Below, piece after piece: positions 6,211 through 7,710 of a DNA stretch of 7,710 nt. Source of the stretch: Comamonadaceae bacterium. GTDB lineage: Bacteria > Pseudomonadota > Gammaproteobacteria > Burkholderiales > Burkholderiaceae_C. A program made the translations under genes and the position numbers. The notes under the pieces are model-generated. The model was not told the DNA's origin. It ran no database searches and saw nothing but the letters and a program-made list of their open reading frames with translations. The stretch covers positions 1 to 7,710 of the forward strand of contig CANCAO010000063.1 in NCBI GenBank assembly GCA_947374105.1, written 5' to 3'. Numbering within the stretch: position 1 is the stretch's first letter; the number at the start of each line of letters is the position of its first letter.

Positions 6211-7322
6211 GTGCGCTCCAAAATAGTCAAACCGCGAACCCGGTCCAGCAAGTACATGAGGCCTCGCTCATCGACAGTGACATCATTGCTCTGGGCGCGC
6301 GGTAAGTGACCGGTGGGCTCGGGGACATAGGAGGCAACTTCACGCACGGCATGCGGATTAGAGAAGTCGATCACGCGCAGGCCGTGCGCAAACCACGCCA
6401 CTGGCAACTCGGTGCCGGTGATGATTTCGCAAGGCTGATGACAACCGGTATAGATGGGGCGCGGTGAGCCGTCTTCCCCTTCCACCTGGAAACTGCCAAA
6501 AGGCACGGGCCGCGTTTCGTCATTGATGTCCACCATCCACAGAAAAGCGGGCGGCTGATCTTCACTGCGAAACACATCTTCGTCAGCCACGATCATGAGG
6601 TTGCGATTGCGCACCTTGAAGGGGATGGGTAAGGCCGTATGGGTGGGCCAGGGGAAAACACCGTTCCAGTGAAGCGATGACACCAGCTTGGGGCGCGACA
6701 TGTCCTCGATATCAAGAATCACGGTGCCGCCGAACCAGTAGCTGGTGTACAGGCGGTTGCCCATGCGCAACGGATGGTGGCAGCGGTGGTTCGCACCCTC
6801 CCAGGTTTTTACTTCGCCGCCACCGGTCCATTGCCCGGGCATCCACCAGCGGCTCACCTCTTCAGGCTTAGCGGGGTTGCGCAGGTCAATGATCTTCATG
6901 ATGTGGCCGACATAGCCTTCTTCGGTGGACGAAATGTAGGCGAATTCGCCATCAAAATCGAAACGGTGCACACCCTTGCCGGCCGTTTCCCATTGGCAAA
7001 TCAGCTTGGGATCGGCGGGCTTGGAAACGTCATAAATGCCCAGGCCTCCTTTGAAGCCCTCAGGTGCCAAACCGGTCGCCATGAATTCGCGGTTGATCAC
7101 CATGATGTCGTTCTTCACGCGCACTTTGTGCGAGTGAGTGCCCGGCACCATGCCCAAGCGTGAGATGGTGCGCGGGTGGCGGGGATCGCTCACATCAACG
7201 ATGGTGGTGCCATCGGGATTGCTCATGTTGCCGATGTAGGCGATCTTGTTTTTAACGACCACTTGACCGCCGCCGGGGCAATCCACGTAAGCCACTTTTT
7301 TAATACCGATACCTTGTCCCAT
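6207..7322 (-). CDS. LVIVD-repeat beta-propeller protein
   Basis: A 371-residue protein without a signal peptide or membrane segment, so probably cytoplasmic. It is built of repeats ending in a (V/I)(V/I)D-x-x-(D/N)-P type strand: TTIVDVSDPRHP (39-50), LGIYDVSKPADP (94-105), MKIIDLRNPAKP (142-153), TVILDIEDMSRP (200-211), LWMVDINDETRP (261-272), LRVIDFSNPHAV (315-326) and a closing LTILER (365-370). This is the LVIVD repeat pattern and implies a six- or seven-bladed propeller closed by the last strand. Histidines recur roughly once per blade (63/65, 119, 179/182/183, 228, 295, 313), which suggests a metal or ligand site in the central channel. ATG 7322 has AAGGA 4 bases upstream. It is the first gene of a two-gene unit with the Bug protein and lies divergent from a LysR regulator, so it probably acts on or senses the ligand of that system. 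The enzymatic activity, if any, is unknown. Confidence 0.85.
   Translation of the reverse strand: MGQGIGIKKVAYVDCPGGGQVVVKNKIAYIGNMSNPDGTTIVDVSDPRHPRTISRLGMVPGTHSHKVRVKNDIMVINREFMATGLAPEGFKGGLGIYDVSKPADPKLICQWETAGKGVHRFDFDGEFAYISSTEEGYVGHIMKIIDLRNPAKPEEVSRWWMPGQWTGGGEVKTWEGANHRCHHPLRMGNRLYTSYWFGGTVILDIEDMSRPKLVSSLHWNGVFPWPTHTALPIPFKVRNRNLMIVADEDVFRSEDQPPAFLWMVDINDETRPVPFGSFQVEGEDGSPRPIYTGCHQPCEIITGTELPVAWFAHGLRVIDFSNPHAVREVASYVPEPTGHLPRAQSNDVTVDERGLMYLLDRVRGLTILERT
6216..6219 (-). promoter_or_regulatory. Ribosome binding site GGAG for the GTG-initiated Bug gene
   Basis: On the minus strand GGAG lies 5 bases before GTG 6210, inside the last codons of the upstream gene. It supports the GTG start with the GTGA stop/start overlap. 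Confidence 0.65.
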
Positions 7323-7326
7323 GATG

Positions 7327-7331
7327 TCCTT
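7327..7331 (-). promoter_or_regulatory. Ribosome binding site AAGGA of the propeller gene
   Basis: On the minus strand AAGGA ends 4 bases before ATG 7322, a good Shine-Dalgarno that fixes the start. Confidence 0.6.
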
Positions 7332-7358
7332 TGGTTGAAGCGCTACTGGCGATGTCTG

Positions 7359-7387
7359 AATTTATCGTCTCTTGCATCACAGCACAA
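7359..7387 (-). promoter_or_regulatory. Possible sigma-70-type promoter for the propeller-Bug operon
   Basis: On the minus strand TTGTGC (complement of 7382-7387) and TAAATT (complement of 7359-7364) are separated by 17 bases and lie about 37 bases before the propeller start. The hexamers are only partial matches to TTGACA and TATAAT, so this is a weak call, in keeping with a promoter that needs an activator. Confidence 0.3.
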
Positions 7388-7427
7388 ATACAATTACCGG
7401 GTTAAGCGATACCAATTCTTGCATCAC
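7370..7427. repeat. 11-base direct repeat in the LysR/propeller intergenic region, candidate regulator site
   Basis: TCTTGCATCAC occurs at 7370-7380 and again at 7417-7427, 47 bases apart, in the 110-base region between the divergent LysR and propeller genes. The first copy overlaps the possible promoter of the propeller operon, and the second abuts the LysR start at 7433. A TATCG/CGATA inverted pair (7363-7367 and 7407-7411) also lies here. These are candidate contacts for the LysR protein. Confidence 0.4.
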
Positions 7428-7432
7428 CACCC

Positions 7433-7710
7433 ATGAGCAACTCACCCACACATGCATCGCCTTCAAGTGAAACAGCACTACCTGACTGGTATTTGCGCTC
7501 ACGCTTGAAGATGCGTCAGATTTTGCTGCTGGTCGCGCTGGACGAGCACCGCAGCTTGCATAAAGCGGCGGCCCAAGTCAGCATGACGCAACCCGCAGCG
7601 ACGCGTTTGTTGGCTGATTTGGAGCGCTTGCTGGGTGTGCGCCTGTTCGACCGCAACGCCCGTGGCGTGCAGCCCAATGCCTATGGTGAAAGCTTGATCC
7701 GCCACTCACG
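7433..7710 (+). CDS. LysR-type transcriptional regulator, N-terminal part, cut by window edge
   Basis: I translated this frame by hand: 92 codons stay open from ATG 7433 to the right edge. After a non-conserved leader of about 18 residues comes WYLRSRLKMRQILLLVALDE, then HRSLHKAAAQVSMTQPAATRLLADLERLLGVRLFDRNARGVQPNAYGE, the winged helix-turn-helix of LysR-type regulators; the SMTQPAATRLLADLE stretch is the recognition helix region. The WYLRSRLKMRQ lead-in resembles the GbpR-like subgroup that often regulates sugar or carboxylate uptake. The C-terminal ligand-binding domain is outside the window. ATG 7433 has no clear Shine-Dalgarno; the next ATG (7511) would cut into the conserved lead-in, so the upstream one is preferred. 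It is divergent from the propeller-Bug operon, the usual position for its regulator, and probably represses its own gene. Confidence 0.92.
   Translation, partial: MSNSPTHASPSSETALPDWYLRSRLKMRQILLLVALDEHRSLHKAAAQVSMTQPAATRLLADLERLLGVRLFDRNARGVQPNAYGESLIRHS

Overview
The window looks like the chromosome of a betaproteobacterium, most likely Burkholderiales of the Comamonadaceae type. This is inferred from the moderately GC-rich coding DNA, a Bug-family (tripartite tricarboxylate transporter) periplasmic binding protein next to a LysR regulator, and a 2Fe-2S/FAD reductase of the kind usually annotated 'CDP-6-deoxy-delta-3,4-glucoseen reductase' in that order. No RNA gene, CRISPR array, transposon or phage gene is visible. 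Coding density is very high; the longest non-coding stretch is about 150 bases.

Region 1 (bases 1-3577, minus strand) is a compact four-gene operon read right to left: an atypical SDR-like NAD(P)-binding protein, an Asp/Glu racemase-superfamily protein, a four-carbon acid sugar kinase of the OtnK type (DUF1537), and a class II aldolase/adducin-family protein that runs off the left edge. Two of the three junctions are ATGA overlaps and the third has a 4-base gap. The last two genes match the known kinase plus aldolase/decarboxylase pair that converts 3-oxo-tetronates to dihydroxyacetone phosphate. The usual tetronate dehydrogenase and isomerase are not in view, and the racemase-like gene is an unusual partner. 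The aldolase lacks two residues that are catalytic or metal-binding in classical class II aldolases.

Region 2 (3622-5082) holds a plus-strand 2Fe-2S ferredoxin/FAD/NAD(P)H reductase, divergent from the operon with only about 44 bases between the chosen starts. It converges on a small minus-strand gene for an exported, highly charged helical protein with degenerate EF-hand-like repeats.

Region 3 (5083-7710) begins with about 150 bases of AT-rich intergenic DNA. Then come, on the minus strand, an LVIVD-repeat beta-propeller protein and, coupled to it by a GTGA overlap, a Bug-type solute-binding protein. A divergent LysR-type regulator (plus strand, cut by the right edge) shares a 110-base intergenic region with them. 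This is the classic layout for a regulator controlling the neighbouring operon, so the propeller protein probably handles or senses the ligand bound by the Bug protein. No TctA/TctB membrane components are seen.

The most interesting points are the non-canonical tetronate-type operon with its altered aldolase and single-cysteine racemase, and the propeller protein with histidines spaced about one per blade, encoded together with a Bug protein.
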